From Pseudomonadota bacterium (GTDB lineage Bacteria > Pseudomonadota > Gammaproteobacteria > Acidiferrobacterales > UBA6901), in assembly GCA_021785795.1 (NCBI GenBank), contig JAJYEK010000214.1, forward strand, positions 1 through 5,680: a stretch of 5,680 nt of DNA. Reading direction: 5' to 3'. The notes below the pieces were generated by a model. It had not been told where the DNA came from. It was given only the letters and a program-made list of their open reading frames with translations, and did not search any database. A program made the position numbers and the translations under genes. Shown here one piece after another: positions 1 through 5,578 of the stretch. Every line of letters starts with the position of its first letter. The first letter of the stretch is position 1.

Positions 1-12
1 TTAAAGGGCTTT

Positions 13-831
13 ATGGGCATACGCTGGACTGACATCGGTTGTTGGACGTCGTTCATCCTGGCCGCGGTCATCGTGGTGCCGGCGGCGTTCGCGCAGGATG
101 GCCTGCCGGACTCGCGTTCCACACCGGCTCCGGTGGTGAGCATTCCTCTTGACGGAGGGATGCCGCCGCCGCAGTCCGGGCTGCGCAGCAGCGTGCTCAA
201 CCTGCTTCAGCAGGTCGAGACGCTGCAGTCGCAGGTGCGTAAGCTGCGTGATGCGGTCGAAATTCAGTCCCATAAGCTGCACGTCATGAAGCAGCAGCAA
301 CGGGATCTCATCGCGGATCTTGACCGGCGTGTAAGCGCTCTCGAGGCGCGAAGCGCAGCGGCTGCTCCGTCAGGGGGGGCGGCTGCTCCGGCAGCGGGGG
401 TGGCAGCCGGAGGTACGACGCCTGCTGCTGCAGTGCAGGCGACCTCAGGACAGCAGCAGGCCTACAATGGCGCGTTCAATCTGATGAAAGAGGGTTTCTA
501 CGATCGCGCCATTGCGGCCTTCCATGCCTTCATCGTGAAGTACCCGGATGGTCCCCTGGCCGGCAATGCCGAGTACTGGATTGCCGAAGGCAACTACGTC
601 ATGGGCAACTACCGGCGGGCCTTGAAGGAATACAAGGTGGTGGTCACAAAATACCCGAACGGAACCAAGGTGCCGGATGCCCTGCTCAAGATCGGTTTCA
701 CTCAGTACGAGCTGCACTCCTATGACAAGGCGCGCAAGACCCTGAACAGCGTCATCGCGCGTTTCCCCAGCACTACGGTGGCAACGCTAGCCGCCACGCG
801 TCTCGATCAGATGCAGAAGGAAGGGCACTGA
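13..831 (+). CDS. cpoB: Cell division coordinator CpoB (YbgF), periplasmic TolA-binding TPR protein
   Basis: A 272-residue exported protein. Residues 1-27 form a signal peptide with a hydrophobic core (FILAAVIVVPAAFA) and a likely cleavage AFA|QDG. Residues about 58-113 are a heptad-rich coiled coil (LLQQVETLQSQVRKL onward), which in the family forms the trimer. Residues about 114-147 are a low-complexity Ala/Gly/Pro linker. Residues 148-270 hold three TPR-like repeats, visible as NLMKEGFYDRAIAAF, YVMGNYRRALKEYKVV and YELHSYDKARKTL, each followed by a (K/R)(Y/F)P turn. Known family role: it acts in the periplasm with Tol-Pal and PBP1B, tying outer-membrane constriction to septal peptidoglycan synthesis. 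The ATG has an AAAGGG four bases upstream. The TAA at 2-4 could be the stop of an upstream pal, but that gene is outside the window. Family assignment is firm; the exact role in division is inferred from homologues. Confidence 0.93.
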   Translation: MGIRWTDIGCWTSFILAAVIVVPAAFAQDGLPDSRSTPAPVVSIPLDGGMPPPQSGLRSSVLNLLQQVETLQSQVRKLRDAVEIQSHKLHVMKQQQRDLIADLDRRVSALEARSAAAAPSGGAAAPAAGVAAGGTTPAAAVQATSGQQQAYNGAFNLMKEGFYDRAIAAFHAFIVKYPDGPLAGNAEYWIAEGNYVMGNYRRALKEYKVVVTKYPNGTKVPDALLKIGFTQYELHSYDKARKTLNSVIARFPSTTVATLAATRLDQMQKEGH

Positions 832-966
832 ACGCGGTTCCGGGACATGTCTGCCGGGCATTTTGTAGTCATGGCGCGAAGGTATAACATCTCCGACGTC
901 CTCATATTTAGAACGGTGTCGGACGGCGACGAAGCGGTCCGGCCGCAGTCGGCACCTTGAAGCCTT
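832..966 (+). promoter_or_regulatory. cpoB-queE intergenic region with possible promoter and leader hairpin
   Basis: A 135-bp gap. A good -10-like hexamer, TATAAC, lies at 883-888, but the -35 region (TTTTGT at 861-866, 16 bp away) is poor. Just before queE, GGTGTCGG (915-922) can pair with TCGGCACC (949-956), using two G-U pairs, to form a hairpin ending 10 bases before the start codon. No U-run follows, so it is not a terminator, and I do not see a preQ1 riboswitch consensus. It may mean queE-queC are transcribed separately from the tol-pal genes. Confidence 0.25.
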
Positions 967-1671
967 ATGGCAAGCGCACCCAAACCCGAAGCCGAGTTCT
1001 TAGGGCCCGGGCCGGAGAACAGTGCCGGTGCGGCGCGCCTGCGGGTCAAAGAAATCTTCTATTCGCTGCAGGGTGAGAGCCGTACCGTCGGCTTTCCCAC
1101 AGTGTTTGTACGGCTTTCAGGATGCCCCCTGCGCTGCGGCTACTGTGATACAACCTATGCCTTTCAGGGTGGATCGTGGATGTCGCTTGAGGAAATAGGC
1201 AACCGTGTGGCACGGCATCGGCCGCGTTACGTGACACTGACCGGCGGTGAACCGCTTGCACAGCGTCCGAGCACCGTGCTTCTCGAGCGCCTGTGCGATG
1301 CCGGCTACGAGGTGTCGCTAGAAACCAGCGGAGCGCTCGACATCTCCGCAGTCGACCAGCGCGTGAGTGTGGTGATGGATATCAAGACACCGGGATCGGG
1401 CGAGGAAGCGCGCAATGTCTACGCGAACCTCGCGCATATCGACGCCAATGACCAGATCAAGTTCGTGATCTGCGATCGCGCCGACTATGAGTGGAGTCGC
1501 GCCAAGCTCGATGAACTGGGACTCGCCGGACGGTGCGAGATCCTGTTCTCGCCCTCCCATGGCGCCGTGGCGCCGACGGAGCTTGCCGACTGGATTCTGG
1601 CGGACCATCTCCCGGTGCGCATGCAGGTGCAGCTGCACAAGCTCCTCTGGGGCAACAGCCCGGGGCATTAG
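967..1671 (+). CDS. queE: 7-carboxy-7-deazaguanine synthase QueE (radical SAM)
   Basis: A 234-residue radical-SAM enzyme that, in the known pathway, converts 6-carboxy-tetrahydropterin to 7-carboxy-7-deazaguanine on the route to preQ0 and queuosine. The 4Fe-4S ligands are in [11 protein letters not shown] (Cys53, Cys57, Cys60), the CX3CX2C spacing usual for proteobacterial QueE. Further signatures are FYSLQGES (31-38), TGGEP (92-96, SAM binding), SLETSG (117-122), MDIKTPGSG (137-145) and the C-terminal QLHKLLWG (222-229). The homologous region begins at LRVKEIF (about residue 25), so there is a leader of about 24 residues. No ATG, GTG or TTG lies in frame between 967 and that point, so the ATG at 967 is kept despite a weak ribosome-binding site. 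The next gene, queC, starts two bases after this stop, which suggests one transcript. QueD and QueF are not in the window. Confidence 0.93.
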   Translation: MASAPKPEAEFLGPGPENSAGAARLRVKEIFYSLQGESRTVGFPTVFVRLSGCPLRCGYCDTTYAFQGGSWMSLEEIGNRVARHRPRYVTLTGGEPLAQRPSTVLLERLCDAGYEVSLETSGALDISAVDQRVSVVMDIKTPGSGEEARNVYANLAHIDANDQIKFVICDRADYEWSRAKLDELGLAGRCEILFSPSHGAVAPTELADWILADHLPVRMQVQLHKLLWGNSPGH

Positions 1672-1673
1672 CG

Positions 1674-2348
1674 TTGACGCGCGCAGTCGTGCTGCTCTCC
1701 GGAGGGCTTGATTCCGCCACGCTGCTTGCGATGGCGCGCGGTCTCGGACATTCCTGCCATGCGCTGAGCTTTGATTATGGCCAGCGCCACCGCGTCGAGC
1801 TTGATGCGGCGCAGCGCGTTGCCCGGCAGCTTGGCGCGGCGGAGCACCGTATCGTCAGCCTGGATATCGGATGGATGGGCGCATCGGCCCTGACCGACAG
1901 CGCCATTCCCGTGCCGCGTGCGCCTACCGAGGGAATCCCGGTGACCTATGTGCCGGCGCGCAACACCATTTTCCTGGCGATCGCTCTCGGCTGGGCGGAA
2001 GTGCTGGGGGCAGGCGACATCTTTATCGGTGTGAATGCGCTCGACTACTCGGGCTATCCGGACTGCCGGCCGGAATTCATCCGTGCCTTCCAGGCGCTGG
2101 CGGATCTTGCGACACGGGAGGGCGTGGAGGGCCGCGGTTTCCGGATCAATGCCCCGCTCGTCGCGATGACCAAGGCCGAAATCATCCGCACCGGGATGAA
2201 GCTCGGCGTGGATTATGGACAGACCCTGTCATGCTATGCACCGGACCCGATGGGACGCGCCTGCGGGAAATGCGATTCCTGCCGGTTGCGGGCGCAGGCG
2301 TTCGCCGCCGCAGGTGTGGCGGATCCCACCCGCTATCAGGACGGCTGA
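1674..2348 (+). CDS. queC: 7-cyano-7-deazaguanine synthase QueC
   Basis: An ATP-dependent enzyme of 224 residues that converts 7-carboxy-7-deazaguanine, the QueE product, into preQ0 with ammonia. The N-terminal PP-loop is [10 protein letters not shown] (7-16), followed by SFDYGQRH (32-39). VPARNTIFL (93-101) and [17 protein letters not shown] (119-135) are family motifs. Four cysteines near the end, C187, C197, C200 and C203 (SCYAP...CGKCDSC), form the zinc site. I choose TTG at 1674 as the start: it puts [11 protein letters not shown] in the place where the family begins and gives the usual length of about 220-230 residues. An upstream start in the same open frame would add about 47 unrelated residues inside queE. 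The GGGG at 1662-1665 may serve as ribosome-binding site. The 2-bp spacing after queE suggests translational coupling. All catalytic and zinc residues are present. Confidence 0.94.
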   Translation: MTRAVVLLSGGLDSATLLAMARGLGHSCHALSFDYGQRHRVELDAAQRVARQLGAAEHRIVSLDIGWMGASALTDSAIPVPRAPTEGIPVTYVPARNTIFLAIALGWAEVLGAGDIFIGVNALDYSGYPDCRPEFIRAFQALADLATREGVEGRGFRINAPLVAMTKAEIIRTGMKLGVDYGQTLSCYAPDPMGRACGKCDSCRLRAQAFAAAGVADPTRYQDG

Positions 2349-2558
2349 ATTTCCGCATTGCGACGCCAGTTGCCGTTCCAGACGCACAACCCCCGGAGAT
2401 TCGCTGCCGCGCAGGACGGGCGCCAGGGACGGCGGCGCCTGCCGCACCGCAAGGGAATAAACCTCGGGACCAAGCCGTCTTTTCGGCAAATCGGGATGAG
2501 CTATCCTTAAGCTTGGTCCAGAACTAGTGGTCGAGGTCGACTCCGGAGGTATTAAAAG
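2349..2558 (+). promoter_or_regulatory. queC-permease intergenic region: possible promoter and strong Shine-Dalgarno
   Basis: A 210-bp gap. GGCGCC at 2419-2424 and again at 2434-2439 could form a short hairpin after queC, but no U-run follows. A possible weak promoter is TTTTCG, 16 bp, TATCCT (-10 about 2502-2507). GGAGGT at 2545-2550, eight bases before the ATG at 2559, is the best ribosome-binding site in the window and fixes the permease start. The promoter assignment is uncertain; the ribosome-binding site is clear. Confidence 0.4.
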
Positions 2559-3701
2559 ATGCATCTGAACAATGTTGAACACGTAGCCCTGCTGGGCTTC
2601 GGGGTTGCTGTCGCATTCGGCGCGATCGCGAACAAGACGAATTTCTGCACCATGGGTGCGGTAAGCGACTGGGTCAATATGGGTGACACCGGGCGCCTGC
2701 GCGCCTGGTTCCTGGCCATCGGGGTCGCCATTCTCGGTTCCCAGGCGCTGCAGGGCCTGGGCTATGTCGACCTCGGCAAGTCCATCTATCTCACGACCAA
2801 TTTCGGATGGCTGGGCAATCTGGTCGGCGGGTTTCTGTTTGGTGTCGGGATGACCCTGGGGTCGGGGTGCGGCCAGCGTACTCTGGTCCGTGTCGGAGGC
2901 GGAAACCTCAAGTCTCTGGTCGTCATGCTCATGCTCGGCTTTACCGCCGCGACGACCCTCTATGGGGTGCTCGCGCTGTTGCGCATCCACTACATTGAAG
3001 TGACCAACGTTGACCTGTCCAGCCACGGTCTGGTGAATCAGGGCATCGACACTGCGATCGTAGCGCTGACCGGATTCAAGAACGCCAACCTGGTTCACTG
3101 GGCGGTGACGGGTGTTATGGGGCTCGGGTTGGTGCTGTTTTCCTTTTCGAGCAGGGATTTCCGCAGGAATTTCGACAACGTGCTGGCCGGTGCATTCATC
3201 GGTCTGGCAGTGGTTGCGGCCTGGTACATCACCGGCAAGGTGGGTCACGATGATTTCAATCCGATACCGGTGGAATCCTTCACTTTTGTGGCGCCAGTCA
3301 GCGACACCTTGCAGTACATAATGACCTTCACAGGATCGACCATCAAATTCGGCATTGCCGCGGTCTTAGGAGTGATCGTGGGCTCGTTCCTGTATGCTGT
3401 TTCATCGGGCAAGTTCCGCATCGAGACATTCACGTCGCGAAATGACATGGTCAATCACATTGTTGGCGGCGCGTTGATGGGGTTCGGCGGCATCGTCGGG
3501 TTGGGGTGCACCATAGGGCAGGGCGTAACCGGTGTGTCGACGCTCGCAATGGGTTCGCTGATCACGCTCATCATGATCATTTTCGGCAGCGCACTGACGA
3601 TGAAGGTGCAGTATTACATGCTGGACGAGCAGGGATTCTTCAGCGCCTTGTTCTCGGGCCTGGCGGACTTCCGCCTCCTGCCTCGCAGGAGAATTGCCTA
3701 G
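2559..3701 (+). CDS. YeeE/YedE (TsuA-like) family transporter, probable thiosulfate or related sulfur-compound permease
   Basis: A very hydrophobic inner-membrane protein of 380 residues with about ten or more helical segments in two related halves. The family's repeated cysteine loops are visible: NKTNFCTMGAVSDWV (Cys30), GSGCGQRTLVRVGGGNLKS (Cys104) and GLGCTIGQGVTGVS (Cys317). In the characterised thiosulfate carrier TsuA/YeeE, three conserved cysteines at equivalent places line the substrate path, and all three are kept here. Residues about 226-262 are a more polar loop between the halves. No tusA-like sulfurtransferase gene lies beside it, so the partner and exact substrate (thiosulfate, or a selenium or other sulfur species as suggested for YedE) cannot be told. 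It has its own ribosome-binding site, is 210 bp from queC and is followed by a terminator, so it is probably a single-gene unit. Confidence 0.85.
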   Translation: MHLNNVEHVALLGFGVAVAFGAIANKTNFCTMGAVSDWVNMGDTGRLRAWFLAIGVAILGSQALQGLGYVDLGKSIYLTTNFGWLGNLVGGFLFGVGMTLGSGCGQRTLVRVGGGNLKSLVVMLMLGFTAATTLYGVLALLRIHYIEVTNVDLSSHGLVNQGIDTAIVALTGFKNANLVHWAVTGVMGLGLVLFSFSSRDFRRNFDNVLAGAFIGLAVVAAWYITGKVGHDDFNPIPVESFTFVAPVSDTLQYIMTFTGSTIKFGIAAVLGVIVGSFLYAVSSGKFRIETFTSRNDMVNHIVGGALMGFGGIVGLGCTIGQGVTGVSTLAMGSLITLIMIIFGSALTMKVQYYMLDEQGFFSALFSGLADFRLLPRRRIA

Positions 3702-3713
3702 TTTCCAACAGTC

Positions 3714-3753
3714 CCCGGGCCGGGACTTATCCCGGTCCGGGATGTTCTTCCTT
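3714..3753 (+). terminator. Intrinsic terminator after the permease gene
   Basis: CCCGGGCCGGGA (3714-3725) pairs with TCCCGGTCCGGG (3730-3741) across a four-base loop CTTA. This gives a 12-bp stem with one G-U pair. It is followed by ATGTTCTTCCTT, a moderately U-rich tract. It starts 13 bases after the permease stop and separates that gene from the tRNA promoter. Confidence 0.8.
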
Positions 3754-3766
3754 GCCGCTGCCTGAT

Positions 3767-3795
3767 TTGACAGGTCCGCGGCATGTCCGGATAAT
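3767..3795 (+). promoter_or_regulatory. Sigma-70 promoter, probably for tRNA-Lys
   Basis: A perfect -35 TTGACA (3767-3772), a 17-bp spacer and -10 GATAAT (3790-3795, five of six to consensus) are followed by a GC-rich discriminator (CCGACGCC). GC-rich discriminators are typical of stringently controlled stable-RNA promoters. It sits just after the permease terminator. Transcription would begin near 3802, leaving a leader of about 165 nt before the tRNA. Confidence 0.65.
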
Positions 3796-3968
3796 CCGAC
3801 GCCTGCTGCTCCCGGCCAAGTGTGGGTTATCAGCCCGACGGGCTTCGATCCCGAGTTCCGTCAACCTGGTGATTTTCGGCCTTCGGCCTGCTCCCGGGCG
3901 GAAGCGAGTGTGGTTGGCTCGAGGTAGGATGGTTGGAGCGGGCAGTGGCAAGTAGCTGGAAATTCGTC
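3796..3968 (+). other. Untranslated leader of the tRNA-Lys transcript
   Basis: There is no convincing gene here. Two small hairpins are visible: AGCCC-gac-GGGCT (3832-3844) and GGCC-ttc-GGCC (3878-3888). Neither has a U-run. The segment is presumably removed by tRNA 5' processing. I checked it for a second tRNA and found none. Confidence 0.4.
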
Positions 3969-4044
3969 GGGCCGTTAGCTCAGCCGGTAGAGCAGCTGGC
4001 TTTTAACCAGTTGGTCGACAGTTCGAATCTGTCACGGCCCACCA
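3969..4044 (+). tRNA. tRNA-Lys(UUU)
   Basis: A 76-nt gene with encoded CCA. The acceptor stem GGGCCGT pairs with ACGGCCC. The D-arm is AGCTCAGCCGGTAGAGCA. The anticodon loop is CTTTTAA, giving anticodon UUU. The variable segment is TGGTC, and the T-arm is ACAGTTCGAATCTGT. The sequence closely resembles E. coli tRNA-Lys from memory. Its 3' half is the attachment site of the integrated elements to the right, and the tRNA itself is intact. Confidence 0.97.
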
Positions 4045-4049
4045 ATTAA
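4000..4049 (+). repeat. Attachment-site direct repeat, copy 1 (within tRNA-Lys)
   Basis: Fifty bases identical to 5263-5312, running from the first base of the anticodon loop through the encoded CCA and five bases past it (ATTAA). Identity ends at both edges (ggC versus gcC on the left, TCAAC versus CTCAG on the right). A repeat that starts at the anticodon loop and rebuilds the tRNA 3' half is the classic product of tyrosine-recombinase integration into a tRNA gene. Confidence 0.93.
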
Positions 4050-4265
4050 TCAACGACTTACAGCTCCTTCCCGTCCTTGCGGTTCGGGTCTTGTGCCCTG
4101 GATCAGGCGCGGGCGGCCAATCTTCTCCGCGTACGGTGCAAGATGCTCGGCCGAGAGATGCGTGTAGCGGCGCACCATCAGCTCCGTTTCCCAACCGCCC
4201 AGGCTCTTGCAATATATGCATCGGTGTTCCCGCCTGGGTGTGCCACGAGCCCACTTGTTCTGGGT
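4050..4265 (-). pseudogene. Tyrosine recombinase (integrase) C-terminal relic 1, frameshifted
   Basis: Read on the minus strand, three frames together give a typical integrase C-terminus. A WA (near 4253) is followed by SWHTQAGTPMHILQE and then LGGWETELMVRRYTHLSAEHL, and the stop TGA is at 4050-4052. The Trp of GGW and the nucleophilic Tyr of RRYTHL remain. Two frame breaks are visible: one base missing near 4248 (between WA and SWH) and one extra G at 4202-4203 (between LQE and LGGW). Upstream of about 4265 the expected HxLRH motif is decayed beyond recognition, so most of the gene is lost. The stop codon comes one base after the attachment repeat, as in the second relic. It cannot make a working recombinase. 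Confidence 0.8.
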
Positions 4266-4383
4266 TTCTACCGTACAGTGCTGGGTGGACGCAGTGTCCG
4301 ATGTAATAGTTCTGGAACGTATTCAGCTTCCGTTGATACGTTGTAGTATCGTTCGGAATTTCGGACAGTACGAGATATTTTGC

Positions 4384-4791
4384 CTATTCCCAGGGATTGG
4401 TGACGGGGACACCGAAGCGGCGGAAATCCGCCTCATTGCGGGTTGCCACGGTCAGACCGTGGACGTGGGCCGTGGCCGCGATAAGTCCATCGACCACAGG
4501 AAGGGATTGCTTGCTGGTTCCGCGACGCGTACCCCAGACAACTGCCACCGGCAGGTCCACGGCGAGCAGCCGGCCGGCGAACCGATCCGGAAGGGCGCGT
4601 CGCACCCACGTCAGGAGTTGGGTGCGTTTCTCGCCATCCGGCAGGGCTGCCACGCCTTCCTCGATTTCACCGATAGTGATGACGCAGAGATAGAGATCGG
4701 CTTCGCGCTGCGCATCGATCCAAGCTATTACCCGTGCTGCTGGCCTGGCTTTGACCAGCTCGGAGATGACGCAGGTGTCGAGCAGGAACAC
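4384..4791 (-). CDS. vapC: PIN-domain ribonuclease toxin, FitB/VapC-like
   Basis: A 135-residue PIN-domain protein, full length for the family. Acidic metal-binding residues are in the expected places: Asp5 in MFLLDTCVISE, Glu42 in ITIGEIEEGV, Asp101 in LPVVDGLIAATA and Asp122 in ATRNEADF. The C-terminus FGVPVTNPW also matches FitB-type members. Such toxins are Mg-dependent RNases that cut tRNA or rRNA and are held inactive by the paired antitoxin. The start is GTG at 4791, which places LLDT correctly. It begins one base after the antitoxin stop (TAG at 4793-4795), so the two are translationally coupled. The gene is transcribed toward the tRNA, convergent with it, and I see no terminator between. 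The RNA target cannot be predicted. Confidence 0.88.
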   Translation of the reverse strand: MFLLDTCVISELVKARPAARVIAWIDAQREADLYLCVITIGEIEEGVAALPDGEKRTQLLTWVRRALPDRFAGRLLAVDLPVAVVWGTRRGTSKQSLPVVDGLIAATAHVHGLTVATRNEADFRRFGVPVTNPWE

Positions 4792-4792
4792 G

Positions 4793-5047
4793 CTAGAGCC
4801 GTACGCGCGGGCGGCCGGTGTCCTTCACGCGGCGTACTTTGAGCCGCGTGCCGGCCAGCGGTGAGTGCCGGAAGAACTCGGTCAGGGTTTCGGGCGGCTG
4901 CGACAGCTCGCGGAATTTTTCCACCGAGACCACCACGGCGGCCGGCGCGCCATGCACGGTGATGGTTTGCGGGCCGTGGCGGCGCGCCTCGGCCACCACG
5001 CGCGAAAGCTGGTTTTTTGCGTCCTGGAGTTGCCACCGCTTACCCAT
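4793..5047 (-). CDS. Phd/YefM-family antitoxin
   Basis: 84 residues. The N-terminal half (WQLQDAKNQLSRVVAEAR, then GPQTITVHGAPAAVVVS) is the Phd/YefM DNA-binding dimer fold. The C-terminal half (TLTEFFRHSPLAG, then a basic tail) matches the segment that wraps the toxin. It neutralises the downstream PIN toxin and, by family analogy, represses its own operon. I start at ATG 5047, which has GAGG six bases upstream. A TTG two codons earlier (5053) is less likely. Antitoxin before toxin is the usual order, with one base between the genes. The next upstream element is a promoter with a palindromic operator. Confidence 0.88.
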   Translation of the reverse strand: MGKRWQLQDAKNQLSRVVAEARRHGPQTITVHGAPAAVVVSVEKFRELSQPPETLTEFFRHSPLAGTRLKVRRVKDTGRPRVRL

Positions 5048-5064
5048 AGTCAACCTCGATAATT

Positions 5065-5109
5065 CTGGCTAGAATAGCCAGATTCTAGCCGAGGCGGACG
5101 GAAACTCAA
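5065..5109 (-). promoter_or_regulatory. Toxin-antitoxin promoter and nested palindromic operator
   Basis: On the minus strand, -35 TTGAGT (5109-5104), 16 bp, -10 TAGAAT (5087-5082). Two overlapping inverted repeats cover the -10 and the transcription start: CTGGCTA-gaa-TAGCCAG (5065-5081) and GGCTAGAAT-agccag-ATTCTAGCC (5067-5090). This is the expected place for autorepression by the antitoxin or the toxin-antitoxin complex. The overlap could allow two alternative dimer registers. Confidence 0.75.
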
Positions 5110-5262
5110 AGCCTCCCGCGGAGGGTAGTTTGGCAGGTGTGCCAAATTTGTACCAAAGCGGTCTCTGCTGCTACAGGAAATCAACGTTTTTCATCGGTCA
5201 CAAGGTGGCGGAAATCGTCGCAAGTGACTGTTATGGTTAAGATTTCAATTTGACGGTTCGGC
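5110..5262. other. Non-coding right end of the mini-island with possible recombinase arm sites
   Basis: No gene is seen. TTTGGCA-ggtg-TGCCAAA (5129-5146) is a perfect hairpin. Overlapping it are two direct repeats TGTGCCAAA (5138-5146) and TGTACCAAA (5149-5157) with an 11-bp period. Short phased repeats about 100 bp from an attachment core are suggestive of arm-type binding sites for an integrase. The rest (5160-5262) is more AT-rich than the housekeeping block and has no recognised feature. Confidence 0.35.
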
Positions 5263-5312
5263 CTTTTAACCAGTTGGTCGACAGTTCGAATCTGTCACGG
5301 CCCACCAATTAA
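5263..5312 (+). repeat. Attachment-site direct repeat, copy 2 (tRNA-Lys 3'-half fragment)
   Basis: Exact 50-bp copy of 4000-4049. It has the anticodon loop, the T-arm and the 3' acceptor strand with CCA, but the preceding bases (GACGGTTCGGC) do not supply the 5' half, so it is not a tRNA gene. It marks the right boundary of the mini-island and probably the left boundary of the next one, because another integrase 3' end follows at once. Confidence 0.93.
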
Positions 5313-5313
5313 C

Positions 5314-5538
5314 TCAGGTAGTTACCGCATCATCAGCAGAGTGCTGGTCAGGCGACTTTGCCAATTTTTTGCCAGCAACCACCCGAAGTCGCGGGAGATT
5401 GTCGGCAAACTCAGCCAGGTGGCTGGCACCGAGATGGGTGTATCGCAGGACCATCTCCAGCGTCTTCCATCCGCCGAGCTGCTGCAGGACAGGCAAAGGG
5501 GTTCCGGACTGCACGTGCCATGAAACCCACGTGTGGCG
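5314..5538 (-). pseudogene. Tyrosine recombinase (integrase) C-terminal relic 2, truncated by a palindromic element
   Basis: An uninterrupted minus-strand frame of 74 codons plus stop TGA (5314-5316), starting inside the catalytic RHTW motif. It reads RHTWVSWHVQSGTPLPVLQQ, then GGWKTLEMVLRYTHLG. The second catalytic Arg, the Trp of GGW and the nucleophilic Tyr are present. The preceding residues, expected as H-D-L, are replaced by palindrome sequence, and a stop (TAG) appears 11 codons further upstream. The C-terminal tail (about 40 residues, ending AVTT) differs from that of relic 1, so these are two separate integrases. An internal GTG could start a short peptide, but it would have no function as a recombinase. 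The rest of the gene may lie beyond the inserted element, outside the window. Confidence 0.82.
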
Positions 5539-5566
5539 GCTATTCCGATATCGGAATAGCCGCCAC
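5533..5566. repeat. Perfect 34-bp palindrome
   Basis: Two 17-base arms with no spacer: GTGGCGGCTATTCCGAT (5533-5549) and its exact complement (5550-5566). It begins exactly on the CGC CAC (Arg-His) codons of integrase relic 2. No U-run follows in either direction, so a terminator is unlikely. It contains two facing copies of CTATTCCGA separated by TA. Confidence 0.95.
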
Positions 5567-5578
5567 TATGCCGCATTG

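Larger units (their letters stand above)
4000..5312. mobile_element. Degenerate mini-island in tRNA-Lys carrying a toxin-antitoxin pair
   Basis: The two 50-bp repeats bound a segment with a repeat-to-repeat period of 1263 bp. Reading from the tRNA, it holds a decayed integrase 3' end (4050-4265), about 110 bp with no feature I recognise (4270-4383), an intact PIN-toxin and Phd/YefM-antitoxin operon, and about 200 bp of non-coding DNA with possible recombinase arm sites. The integrase next to the tRNA and pointing at it is the usual layout of tRNA-borne islands. The small size and broken integrase suggest a relic after internal deletion, no longer able to move by itself. Confidence 0.8.

Noticed and set aside
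889..966. preQ1 riboswitch ahead of queE
   Set aside because: There is a possible hairpin (915-956), but I do not see the short C-rich loop and A-rich tail of known preQ1 aptamers. QueE-QueC riboswitches are also not usual in this kind of bacterium.
1533..1673. Upstream extension of queC inside queE
   Set aside because: The frame stays open, but the translation is unlike QueC and would delay the PP-loop by about 47 residues. The TTG at 1674 gives the family length.
2229..3248. Long minus-strand open frame (339 codons) opposite the end of queC and the permease gene
   Set aside because: It is antisense to two genes with clear family motifs. Its translation is rich in His, Gln, Arg and Asp with no recognisable domain, as expected for the complement of a GC-rich membrane-protein gene.
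3506..3955. Plus-strand frame of 149 codons running from inside the permease gene through the terminator and toward the tRNA
   Set aside because: It overlaps the permease in another frame, crosses a strong terminator and the tRNA promoter, and has no ribosome-binding site or domain.
4207..4842. Plus-strand frame of 211 codons across the toxin region
   Set aside because: It is the complement of the PIN-toxin gene, which has all its acidic residues, a coupled antitoxin and an operator on the minus strand.
5263..5312. Second tRNA-Lys gene
   Set aside because: Only the 3' half is present. The bases upstream cannot form the acceptor 5' strand, D-arm or 5' anticodon stem.
5533..5566. 34-bp palindrome as a bidirectional terminator
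   Set aside because: The flanks (GAAACCCACGT on the left, TATGCCGCATT on the right) have no U-run in either direction. Related motif copies outside the palindrome point to a protein-binding role.
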